From contig JAZNYL010000103.1 of the NCBI GenBank assembly GCA_045594445.1, positions 1 through 8,590 of the forward strand: a DNA stretch of 8,590 nucleotides, in the 5' to 3' direction. A program made the translations under genes and the position numbers. This document shows positions 1-5,868 of this stretch, piece by piece. The DNA is from SVQP01 sp045594445 (GTDB lineage Bacteria > Bacillota > Clostridia > Oscillospirales > CAG-272). Within the stretch, counting starts at the first letter, position 1. Every line of letters begins with the position of its first letter. Below the pieces are notes generated by a model. That model saw only the letters and a program-made list of their open reading frames with translations. It searched no databases and was not told where the DNA came from.

Positions 1-10
1 CAGCCCTGCC

Positions 11-218
11 CGTGTCATCCGGAGCGGAACGAAGTGGAGTCGAACGCGGAGCGCGACACGCAGTGTCGGGATTTACGGGCGAATGATGTTGCCCCTCGTA
101 GATCCTCAAAACGCTGCAGGCGTTTTGACTTTCAAAAATCAGCAATTTATTGCAGATTTTTGAAAGTTCGACTACGAAAACATCCACACGGGATGTTTTC
201 TCCGCTCAGGATGACACG
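11..218. repeat. Nested inverted-repeat (multi-hairpin) intergenic element
   Basis: Non-coding element bounded by terminal inverted repeats. Positions 11-28 pair with 201-218 (17 of 18), and an inner pair AGTCGAAC (38-45) matches GTTCGACT (166-173). Between the arms lie separate perfect hairpins: CGACAC/GTGTCG (54-59/63-68), AAAACGC/GCGTTTT (108-114/120-126), a 13-bp stem (128-140/155-167) whose loop holds GCAAT/ATTGC, and a 10-bp stem (176-185/191-200). The edge sequence resembles the 'TGTCATCCTGAGCGGAGCGAAG' type of dispersed repeat I associate with many bacterial genomes (from memory, not searched). No reading frame inside has a convincing ribosome binding site. It could be a non-autonomous mobile repeat, a folded RNA, or a transcription barrier. 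Confidence 0.7.
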
Positions 219-247
219 AGGGGTATTGCGCTTTTCCCGCTTATTCC

Positions 248-271
248 GCAGCCCCATCGGGCTGCTTTTTT
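248..271 (+). terminator. Rho-independent terminator (plus-strand polarity)
   Basis: GCAGCCC (248-254) and GGGCTGC (259-265) form a 7-bp GC stem with a 4-base loop, followed by a T run on the plus strand. It lies just after the stop of the minus-strand gene ending at 274. On that strand the stem is preceded by A residues but not followed by a T run, so its best polarity is rightward. The stem is nearly the same as the terminator at 3882-3897. Confidence 0.6.
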
Positions 272-273
272 AT

Positions 274-1125
274 TTACGTCTTTTTCGCACGCACCCAGCT
301 TTGTGCGCGGCCGATCTTCTCGCCCTCGGCAAGCAAGCCCGCGCCAACCAACATGTGCAGCGCGTAATAGCTGTATCTGCCGCGGATGCCGGAGGCTTTT
401 GCATACTGTGCGGCGGTAAATCTTTCGGGCAAATCCTCGGGCAAAAACATGCGAAAATCCTCGGGCTTTTCCAAAGTTACCGTGCCGCAAAGCGCGGTGG
501 GTATCTTTTCATACTTGGACGCGCGCGCCTTTCTCTCCTTGCCGTATCCGTCCAGCAGTCTGTATTCCTCTACCTCCAACAGCAGAAGCTCAAAGCGCAG
601 CCGCGGATTTTGCAAATGCTCGCGCAGCCAATAAAGCTCGTCCGCCATGGCGGTGGCCTTGGTGACGTGCGGCTTTGCGGAGCGCTTTTGCACGTCGCCC
701 GTCTCGGGATCGATCCAGTTGATATACTTACGGTACGGCACGGGTGCGACCACCGTGACCACGTAAGGCGTATGCTGCATATACCACGCAATCTTTTCGC
801 GCAAGGGATAAAAGCTGCCCGTCTGGATCTCCCAGATATTGCTGCCGCGCAGCACGTCTGCCACATAGCGCGTGCTTTTTTTGTTGGTTGCCGCCTCGCG
901 GCGATCCTCTTGCAAGGTTTGCAGCACGGGAATCTCGTGGCAGGAGAGATCGGGGCACACGAAATTTTTCAAAATCGCATGCATGCGCTTTTCCGCCAAG
1001 GTGCCGATGCCATCCTCCAGATGTACGCCGCGCGAGACGTACGACAGACAAACCTCGGCAAAGCGCATGGCGTCCGCGCGCGCCACGGCATCAAGCTCTA
1101 TGGATTTTTTTGCCACCTTTACCAC
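274..1125 (-). CDS. Putative PD-(D/E)XK nuclease-like protein with C-terminal winged-helix-like segment
   Basis: Protein of 283 aa, function not recognised with certainty. The start is GTG at 1123-1125, chosen because GGGAGGG (1133-1139) sits 7 bases upstream, behind a near-consensus promoter. No signal peptide or membrane segment is visible, so it is probably cytoplasmic. Residues 42-130 carry a pattern like PD-(D/E)XK nuclease folds of the E...D...ExQ variety: a helix with E45, then D90 in YVAD, then E99-I-Q101 in IWEIQTGSF, each followed by hydrophobic stretches (YVVTVVAPV, 121-129). Residues 236-265 (FTAAQYAKASGIRGRYSYYA, then HMLVGAGLL) look like a small helix-turn-helix or winged helix. 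The middle (160-190) is helical and leucine/glutamate rich. The family assignment is inference from motif spacing; the protein could instead be a conserved clostridial protein of unknown function. It is alone in its transcription unit and divergent from the spoIVB-like gene. Confidence 0.75.
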   Translation of the reverse strand: MVKVAKKSIELDAVARADAMRFAEVCLSYVSRGVHLEDGIGTLAEKRMHAILKNFVCPDLSCHEIPVLQTLQEDRREAATNKKSTRYVADVLRGSNIWEIQTGSFYPLREKIAWYMQHTPYVVTVVAPVPYRKYINWIDPETGDVQKRSAKPHVTKATAMADELYWLREHLQNPRLRFELLLLEVEEYRLLDGYGKERKARASKYEKIPTALCGTVTLEKPEDFRMFLPEDLPERFTAAQYAKASGIRGRYSYYALHMLVGAGLLAEGEKIGRAQSWVRAKKT

Positions 1126-1185
1126 GGTCTGTCCCTCCCAAGTCAGAATTCTTCGGCATGAAAATAGTTTCTGCCGTTCAAACTA

Positions 1186-1213
1186 ATTTTATCATAAAAA
1201 TTCAATTTGTCAA
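1186..1213 (-). promoter_or_regulatory. Sigma-A-type promoter of the minus-strand gene 274-1125
   Basis: Read on the minus strand, TTGACA (1208-1213) and TAAAAT (1186-1191) are separated by 16 bases. The expected transcription start is near 1179, giving a leader of about 54 bases before the GTG start. Confidence 0.75.
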
Positions 1214-1235
1214 CATGCGTTCAATAATTTAGAAG

Positions 1236-1264
1236 GCATGATTGGCACGTCTTTGGGCATGATA
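1236..1264 (+). promoter_or_regulatory. Candidate sigma-G/sigma-F-type promoter of the spoIVB-like gene
   Basis: GCATG (1236-1240), 17 bases, then CATGATA (1258-1264). This fits the forespore sigma-G consensus as I recall it (GHATR, 17-18 bases, CATnnTA). No good sigma-A promoter is seen on this strand before the gene. B. subtilis spoIVB is transcribed in the forespore, mainly by sigma-G, so the match agrees with the gene identity. The start of transcription would fall near 1271, about 40 bases before the ATG. Confidence 0.6.
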
Positions 1265-1310
1265 AAAACGGAACGATTCCACATTCACAATACAAAGGAC
1301 GAAAACTTTC

Positions 1311-2375
1311 ATGAAAATCAAATGTAAACAAATCGCACGCTTTGCGCTCGCGGCCATTGCGCTGGTCTGCGTGCTGGGCGCGCTCGGCCTGCCGCTGCCC
1401 GTCATTGGCGCGTCGGCCGCCCCCGCAAATGGCGTGAGGCTGATTCCGGGCGGCATGCCGTTTGGCGTCAAGTTCTCCACCGAGGGCGTGCTGGTGGTCG
1501 GGTTTTGCGACGTGGACGCCGAGGGCGGGCAGGTCAACCCCGCATACGCTGCGGGCTTGCGCGAGCGTGACGTGATCACCTCGCTTGGCGGCAAGCAGAT
1601 CGCAGACGCCGCGCAATTCGGCAGCATGATAGAGGGCGCAGGTGCAACGCCGCTCTCCTTGACGTATACACGCGGTGGAAAATCCTACTCCACCACACTC
1701 ACTCCGGCCCTCTCGCTTTCCGAAAATCGCTATAAAACCGGCCTTTGGGTACGCGACAGCGGTGCGGGCATTGGAACAGTCACCTTTATTGATCCCGAAA
1801 CGGGCGAATTCGGCGGCCTTGGACACGGCATTTGCGACACGGAAAGCGGTGCCTTGGTCAGCATGACGCGCGGCGTGGTCTCGGGTGTGACCATCAGCGG
1901 CGTGCAAAAGGGCGTTTCGGGCAAGCCGGGCGAGCTCAAGGGCTACTTTGGCACGGCCAAGACAGGCACGCTGATTCAGAACACCGATTGCGGTGTGTTC
2001 GGCATCTTTGCAAAAGCTCCCGCGACCGAAAACTCTCCCCTACCCATCGCCAAAGCCTCCGAGGTACGCGAGGGCGAGGCCTTTATCCTGTGCACGGTGG
2101 ACGGCGGCAAGCCCTGCCGCTATTCCATCCGCATCTCGGACATTGATAAGACCGCCACAGGCTCCAAGTGCTTTACGGTCAAGATCACCGATCCCAAGCT
2201 GATCGAAAAGACGGGCGGCATCGTGCAGGGCATGTCGGGCAGCCCCATCATCCAGAACGGCAAGCTGATCGGTGCGGTCACGCACGTGCTGATCGGTGAT
2301 CCCACCACGGGCTACGGGATTTTTATTGAGAATATGCTCAGCGCGGCACAAAGGCCAAGGCAGGAAGCGGCATAA
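1311..2375 (+). CDS. spoIVB: SpoIVB-like sporulation serine protease (peptidase family S55, PDZ domain)
   Basis: 354 aa; SpoIVB of B. subtilis is somewhat longer (about 425 aa). In that system SpoIVB is secreted from the forespore into the intermembrane space and triggers SpoIVFB-dependent activation of pro-sigma-K in the mother cell. Seen here: a single N-terminal membrane/signal segment (about residues 9-36), a PDZ-like domain (about 50-130, with GFCDVDAEGG and AGLRERDVITSLGGK), and the S55 protease domain. The catalytic triad is readable: H172 in GGLGHGI, D294 in KITDP, and S309 in GMSGSP. The Asp-Ser spacing of 15 equals that of the known enzyme (D363/S378). The end reads NGKLIGAVTHVLIGDPTTGYGIF, typical of the family. 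The ATG is preceded by AAAGGA about 11 bases upstream. The promoter looks forespore-specific. Neither spo0A downstream nor recN upstream, the usual neighbours, is present, so this may be a relocated or paralogous copy. Confidence 0.93.
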   Translation: MKIKCKQIARFALAAIALVCVLGALGLPLPVIGASAAPANGVRLIPGGMPFGVKFSTEGVLVVGFCDVDAEGGQVNPAYAAGLRERDVITSLGGKQIADAAQFGSMIEGAGATPLSLTYTRGGKSYSTTLTPALSLSENRYKTGLWVRDSGAGIGTVTFIDPETGEFGGLGHGICDTESGALVSMTRGVVSGVTISGVQKGVSGKPGELKGYFGTAKTGTLIQNTDCGVFGIFAKAPATENSPLPIAKASEVREGEAFILCTVDGGKPCRYSIRISDIDKTATGSKCFTVKITDPKLIEKTGGIVQGMSGSPIIQNGKLIGAVTHVLIGDPTTGYGIFIENMLSAAQRPRQEAA

Positions 2376-2389
2376 CAAAACCGAAACAA

Positions 2390-2430
2390 AAAAGGCAATA
2401 TCATTCCTTGACGGTTTGGTATTGCCTTTT
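2390..2430 (+). terminator. Rho-independent terminator after the spoIVB-like gene
   Basis: AAAAGGCAATATC (2390-2402) pairs with GGTATTGCCTTTT (2418-2430), with one G-U pair and a 15-base loop, ending in a T run. It begins 15 bases after the stop codon. The A/T-rich lower stem makes it potentially bidirectional. Confidence 0.75.
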
Positions 2431-2433
2431 ATC

Positions 2434-2462
2434 TTGACAAGAGCGTGTAAAAGTAATAAAAT
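2434..2462 (+). promoter_or_regulatory. Sigma-A promoter of the sialidase-like gene
   Basis: TTGACA (2434-2439), 17 bases, TAAAAT (2457-2462). It starts only three bases after the preceding terminator, so the two transcription units are tightly insulated. A strong Shine-Dalgarno AAAGGAGG (2481-2488) lies 7 bases before the ATG at 2496. Confidence 0.85.
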
Positions 2463-2495
2463 GAATGCAGAAAACAATGTAAAGGAGGTCACAAA

Positions 2496-3875
2496 ATGCA
2501 AGGACTGAACACCTGGAGCTATCACCCTTACCGTCCGTTTTTGACAGATGTGGGGGATATTTATATCTGCCGCGTGGCACCGGGCAAGAACAACATCCGC
2601 TTTGCGTGGTTGGGAGAAGACGTGACCTATTCCGTATACTACAGAAAACGCCATGACTCCGACTTTACCCTTTGGGGCGAGACTTGCGCTCACTTTTGCG
2701 AGCTTGACGGCTTGTGCACCGATTCCGACTACGAATTTTTCGTCGCATCGGGGCAAAAGAAAAGCCGCGTGCGCCTGGCTCGATGCGCAGAAACGGTGGG
2801 AACCGTGGTCAATTACCTGCACCCGGACGACCAGACGTACGCTTTTTCGGGGAGATATCTTTGCTCGCCCTCACTCGTTCGCCATCCCGATGGCTTTTTG
2901 CTTGCATCCATGGATCTGTTCGCAGGCGAGCATCCGCAAAATCTGACGCTGATCTTCCGTTCGGACGACGACGGGCAAAGCTGGCACTACTTAAGCGAGC
3001 TGATGCCCTGCTTCTGGGGAAAGCTCTTTATCCACAAGGGCGAGCTTTACATGCTAGCCGTTTCCACCGAGTACGGCGATCTGCTGATCGGCAAATCCAC
3101 CGACGGCGGCAAGACCTTCTCTGCCCCCGTGTGCCTGTTGCGCGGATCAAACGGCAAAAACGGCAACTCGGGCGTGCACAAAAATCCGCAAAATCTCATA
3201 TATCATAACGGTAGACTTTACGGTACGCTGGAATGGGGCACTTGGCACAACCAAGCATACGGACATGCGGCAATGGTCATGTCCTGTGACGAGAACGACG
3301 ATCTGCTGCGCCCCGAAAGCTGGCATTTTTCAGAGCCCGTGCCATTTGATCACTTTGTGCCCGAGCTGCAAAATCTACCAAAAAACACCATGACCATTGA
3401 AGGAACGCCCGTCGTCTCCCCCGATGGCAAGCTGCTGGACGTCATGCGCTTTGGCAAATTCCACACCGCCCTTGTTTACGAGGTGGATACAGCCAACCCC
3501 GACGCGCCCCTGCGCTTTTCGCGTCTGATGCCCTTCCCCGCCAACTATTCCAAATTCATGATCAAGCGCGACGAGCGGACGGGATATTACTACACGGTTG
3601 CCACGCGGATTTACTCGCAGGAGCTGCCGAGTGCGAGGAATTTGCTCTCGCTGATGCGCTCGCGCGATCTGCATGCTTGGGAGGTCGTGACCGACCTGAT
3701 CGACTACCGCGATCGCGACATCGCCCTTTTCGGCTTTCAATACGCAGATTTTGAGATAGAGGGCGAGGACATCATATTCCTTTGCAGAACTGCCACGGGC
3801 GGCGCACGCAGCTACCATGACACCAATTATTCCACCTTCCACAGAATTCAAAGCTTCCGCGAGCTTTCCAAATAA
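2496..3875 (+). CDS. Sialidase-like (BNR/Asp-box beta-propeller) protein with N-terminal FnIII-like domain
   Basis: 459 aa with no signal peptide, so probably cytoplasmic. The start is fixed by AAAGGAGG 7 bases upstream. Residues about 20-88 resemble a fibronectin type III-like fold (IRFAWLG, YSVYYRK, then DSDYEFFVA). The remainder looks like a sialidase-type beta-propeller. Two Asp-box motifs (S-x-D-x-G-x-[T/S]-[W/F]) are visible: SDDDGQSW (156-163) and STDGGKTF (201-208). A later segment, SRDLHAWEVVTDL, is a typical propeller-blade motif. Family members include exo-alpha-sialidases and other retaining glycosidases acting on sialic or related acids, but I cannot confirm the catalytic Arg triad or Tyr/Glu nucleophile by eye, so the substrate is unknown. 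A cytoplasmic location would suit oligosaccharides imported by a transporter, though no transporter or sugar gene is adjacent. It has its own promoter and terminator. Confidence 0.85.
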   Translation: MQGLNTWSYHPYRPFLTDVGDIYICRVAPGKNNIRFAWLGEDVTYSVYYRKRHDSDFTLWGETCAHFCELDGLCTDSDYEFFVASGQKKSRVRLARCAETVGTVVNYLHPDDQTYAFSGRYLCSPSLVRHPDGFLLASMDLFAGEHPQNLTLIFRSDDDGQSWHYLSELMPCFWGKLFIHKGELYMLAVSTEYGDLLIGKSTDGGKTFSAPVCLLRGSNGKNGNSGVHKNPQNLIYHNGRLYGTLEWGTWHNQAYGHAAMVMSCDENDDLLRPESWHFSEPVPFDHFVPELQNLPKNTMTIEGTPVVSPDGKLLDVMRFGKFHTALVYEVDTANPDAPLRFSRLMPFPANYSKFMIKRDERTGYYYTVATRIYSQELPSARNLLSLMRSRDLHAWEVVTDLIDYRDRDIALFGFQYADFEIEGEDIIFLCRTATGGARSYHDTNYSTFHRIQSFRELSK

Positions 3876-3906
3876 AAAAGACAGCCCGATCGGGCTGCCT
3901 TTTTTT
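3874..3906. terminator. Shared bidirectional terminator between convergent genes
   Basis: The perfect palindrome CAGCCCGATCGGGCTG (3882-3897) is flanked by an A run (3874-3879) on the left and a T run (3900-3906) on the right. It therefore terminates the plus-strand sialidase-like gene (its stop codon overlaps the A run) and the minus-strand lipoprotein gene, whose stop is at 3910. Confidence 0.9.
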
Positions 3907-3909
3907 CTA

Positions 3910-5205
3910 TCAATTATAGGTAATATTCGTTCTCTCCAGGATGAAATCCTGCACCTTGGCAAACAGGGCGTTGTCCTTGATGGCAGCATCTCCTACGTTC
4001 TCGCGGATATATTCGGCGGTATACTTGCCCTCGTAATACTCTACCAGATAATCAAGCTCTGCCGCAAATTCTTCGTCGGTGATCTCCTCCAAGCCCTCGT
4101 TCTCGGCAATAGCGTGGATCAGAATGCTCTGCTGCACCATGCTCCTGCATTGCTTGGTCAGCTCTACCTTCCAGTCAGCACCCTTTTCAAGCCCCATGTA
4201 ATCCACGGCAAACTCGTCCATCGACTCGTAGCCGTACATGTAGCTGTAGTAGGAGTAGTAATATTCAAATTCATCCATATAGTACGCGTAGTAGAATTCC
4301 ACCTCGCCCTCGGGATACGCAGTAAAGTTCAGCTTCCCGATCAAATCCTGCATCACCATGCTGTAAGCAGCAGACTTTGCAGACTCGGCCAAATTCTGCT
4401 CCATGCCCTCGCGCATAACGCGCAGATAGTCCTCGGCAAGTGCCCCTTCCACGTCGGGAAGATCGTATTCGGGCTTGTATTCCAGTGTCTCTGAAACAAA
4501 CTCATCGGTCAGCTCGGGAATTTCGTGCTGCACCACGTACTCAACCACCACGTAAAAGATCGCGTCCTTGCCTGCAAGATCCTCTTTGTAGTTCTCGGGG
4601 AAGGTCACGTGCACGGGATAGGGGTTATCCTTGCTGGTTTCGGCAGGTACGACGCCGATCAGTCCCTCTTCAAAGCCGGGAATGAAGCTGCCCGAACCGA
4701 TGCCCAATCCGTACGGAGAAGCATCGCTCATATTCGAGCCGCCCGCAAATTCCACGCCATCCACCTCGCCGCGGTAATAAATGTACGCCTTGTCGCCCAA
4801 GCGGATCGGCTGATCGGTCACCTTTTCGGTGCCGTTGGTGGGCGTTGCATACTGATACAGCATGGCCTTGATCTGCGCGTCAAATACCTCGTCGGTCAGC
4901 ACGTAGTCGCTGCCCACGTTAGCGCTCAAGGATGCATACAGACTCTGATCCAGCGTTACAAACTGCGCCATATCGCCTGCAAAATAATCATAACGCTCAA
5001 CGGGCTCCTCTTGCTGCGTGCCCGTCGTGGTCTGCTCGGGCATAGTCGTCGTGGGCGCAAAAGTCTCCGGTGCGTTGGTTCCGTAAATCTTATCCAGCAC
5101 GTTATCAATCTGCTCGCGTCCGCCGCCAAATTGGCCGCAGGAGCAAAGCAGCATGCATGCCGCCATCGCGCCGCAAAGCAGCGCAACTCTCATATACTTG
5201 CTCAT
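3910..5205 (-). CDS. Trigger-factor-like lipoprotein with FKBP-type peptidyl-prolyl isomerase domain
   Basis: 431 aa from ATG at 5203-5205. The upstream in-frame ATG at 5238 is rejected because the promoter would start transcription about there. Residues 1-23 form a lipoprotein signal peptide with a lipobox-like L-C-S-C, predicting lipidation at C23 and anchoring outside the membrane. A Thr/Pro/Gln/Glu-rich linker (about 45-70) follows. Residues about 130-225 match the FKBP/trigger-factor PPIase domain: RLGDKAYIYYRGEVDGVEF, then YGLGIGSGSFIPGFEEGLIG, then VHVTFPENY. The C-terminal part (about 230-425) is helical and acidic like the chaperone region of trigger factor. It probably folds secreted proteins at the cell surface, like an extracytoplasmic trigger factor or a PrsA analogue; this role is inferred. 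A patch at 305-326 has 12 tyrosines in 22 residues. Transcription is monocistronic from a strong promoter. Confidence 0.9.
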   Translation of the reverse strand: MSKYMRVALLCGAMAACMLLCSCGQFGGGREQIDNVLDKIYGTNAPETFAPTTTMPEQTTTGTQQEEPVERYDYFAGDMAQFVTLDQSLYASLSANVGSDYVLTDEVFDAQIKAMLYQYATPTNGTEKVTDQPIRLGDKAYIYYRGEVDGVEFAGGSNMSDASPYGLGIGSGSFIPGFEEGLIGVVPAETSKDNPYPVHVTFPENYKEDLAGKDAIFYVVVEYVVQHEIPELTDEFVSETLEYKPEYDLPDVEGALAEDYLRVMREGMEQNLAESAKSAAYSMVMQDLIGKLNFTAYPEGEVEFYYAYYMDEFEYYYSYYSYMYGYESMDEFAVDYMGLEKGADWKVELTKQCRSMVQQSILIHAIAENEGLEEITDEEFAAELDYLVEYYEGKYTAEYIRENVGDAAIKDNALFAKVQDFILERTNITYN

Positions 5206-5246
5206 GAATTCTCTCTCTTTCGTCAATAATAAAACCATACTCCATT

Positions 5247-5275
5247 ATCATACACCCATGCGGCCCAAAAGTCAA
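5247..5275 (-). promoter_or_regulatory. Sigma-A promoter of the trigger-factor-like lipoprotein gene
   Basis: On the minus strand TTGACT (5270-5275), 17 bases, TATGAT (5247-5252). Predicted transcription starts near 5240, about 35 bases before the chosen ATG, with a purine-rich GAGAGAG ribosome binding region around 5211-5218. Confidence 0.85.
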
Positions 5276-5326
5276 TAGTTACACCCCAAAGTTCAAAAAA
5301 CGCTCACGCTTTTGCCACCAAAATGC

Positions 5327-5354
5327 AAAAATTGCCCGCGGCAATGCCGCGGGC
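5327..5354 (-). terminator. Terminator of the peptidyl-tRNA hydrolase gene
   Basis: An 8-bp GC stem (5334-5341 with 5347-5354) with a 5-base loop is followed on the minus strand by AATTTTT. It lies about 30 bases after the stop codon of the gene ending at 5383. Confidence 0.8.
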
Positions 5355-5382
5355 TCTTCTTTTGTTACAGCAATATATCTGA

Positions 5383-5805
5383 TCAATACAGAGGCAATGC
5401 TCCCGTCAACTCATCGGCAATATCGGCAGGCAGCGGCTCGAGTGCCAGACAGGTCTTGGTAGGCTGGCCGTGGAATTCCGTCATGCCCGCATCCGTAATT
5501 ACGGCTGCAATGATCCCGCGTTCCTCTGCTTTCTTGGCGATCTCCAAAAGCGCGTCCTCGCCGTCCACGTACACGCATACCTTCGCGCAGCCGTACGAAA
5601 ACCAATCGGTCAGCGGCGTGCTTGCCTTGTCGCTCTGCTTCAGAGCAAGGCCATCCGCAGTCATTTCGAAATCATTCATGCGGCCTTCCTTGCATAGTGC
5701 CATCAGCACGGCATCAATGCAAGCATGCCCCGCCTGTGCAGCGATCTTTCCCTTGCGCATCTTGAGATCCCGACGCATCACAATCATCATTTTGGATTTA
5801 TACAT
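5383..5805 (-). CDS. Peptidyl-tRNA hydrolase 2 (PTH2) family protein
   Basis: 140 aa, close to the usual length of the PTH2 domain (about 115-140). PTH2 enzymes cleave the ester bond of peptidyl-tRNAs released from stalled ribosomes, recycling tRNA; most bacteria use the unrelated Pth1 and PTH2 is classic in archaea and eukaryotes. Family signatures seen: RRDLKMRKGKIAAQAGHA at 11-28 (conserved K, then GK.AAQ..HA), VYVDGEDALLEIAKKAEERGI in the middle, and ITDAGMTEFHGQPTKTCLALEPLP at the C-terminus (the canonical form is DAG.T...G..T.LA.GP). The usual GP near the end reads EP here. The ATG follows AAGGAG at 6 bases. The gene has its own promoter, but the gap from the upstream XRE gene is only 49 bases with no terminator, so cotranscription is possible. 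The biochemical role is inferred from family; some bacterial members may have other substrates. Confidence 0.88.
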   Translation of the reverse strand: MYKSKMMIVMRRDLKMRKGKIAAQAGHACIDAVLMALCKEGRMNDFEMTADGLALKQSDKASTPLTDWFSYGCAKVCVYVDGEDALLEIAKKAEERGIIAAVITDAGMTEFHGQPTKTCLALEPLPADIADELTGALPLY

Positions 5806-5840
5806 GACAAACTCCTTACTCTGCAGCGTTTTGTGATTCT

Positions 5841-5868
5841 ATTATATCATAAAATCAGGGTTTTTCAA
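5841..5868 (-). promoter_or_regulatory. Sigma-A promoter of the PTH2 gene
   Basis: On the minus strand TTGAAA (5863-5868), 16 bases, TATAAT (5841-5846). The -35 box lies inside the last codons of the XRE gene. Confidence 0.75.

Noticed and set aside
34..1161. Long open frame on the plus strand (375 codons)
   Set aside because: It is the antisense shadow of the 274-1125 gene. It starts inside the hairpin element, has no ribosome binding site, and reads through a terminator; the minus-strand frame has a promoter and a GGGAGGG site.
2040..2822. 260-codon minus-strand open frame across two plus-strand genes
   Set aside because: It spans the spoIVB terminator and the next promoter, has no ribosome binding site, and overlaps two well-supported genes.
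4525..5229. 234-codon plus-strand open frame
   Set aside because: It is antisense to the clearly recognised foldase lipoprotein and has no start signals of its own.
5206..5238. Upstream ATG for the lipoprotein gene (11 extra residues)
   Set aside because: The predicted transcription start is near 5240, which would leave no leader. The downstream ATG gives a normal lipoprotein signal peptide.
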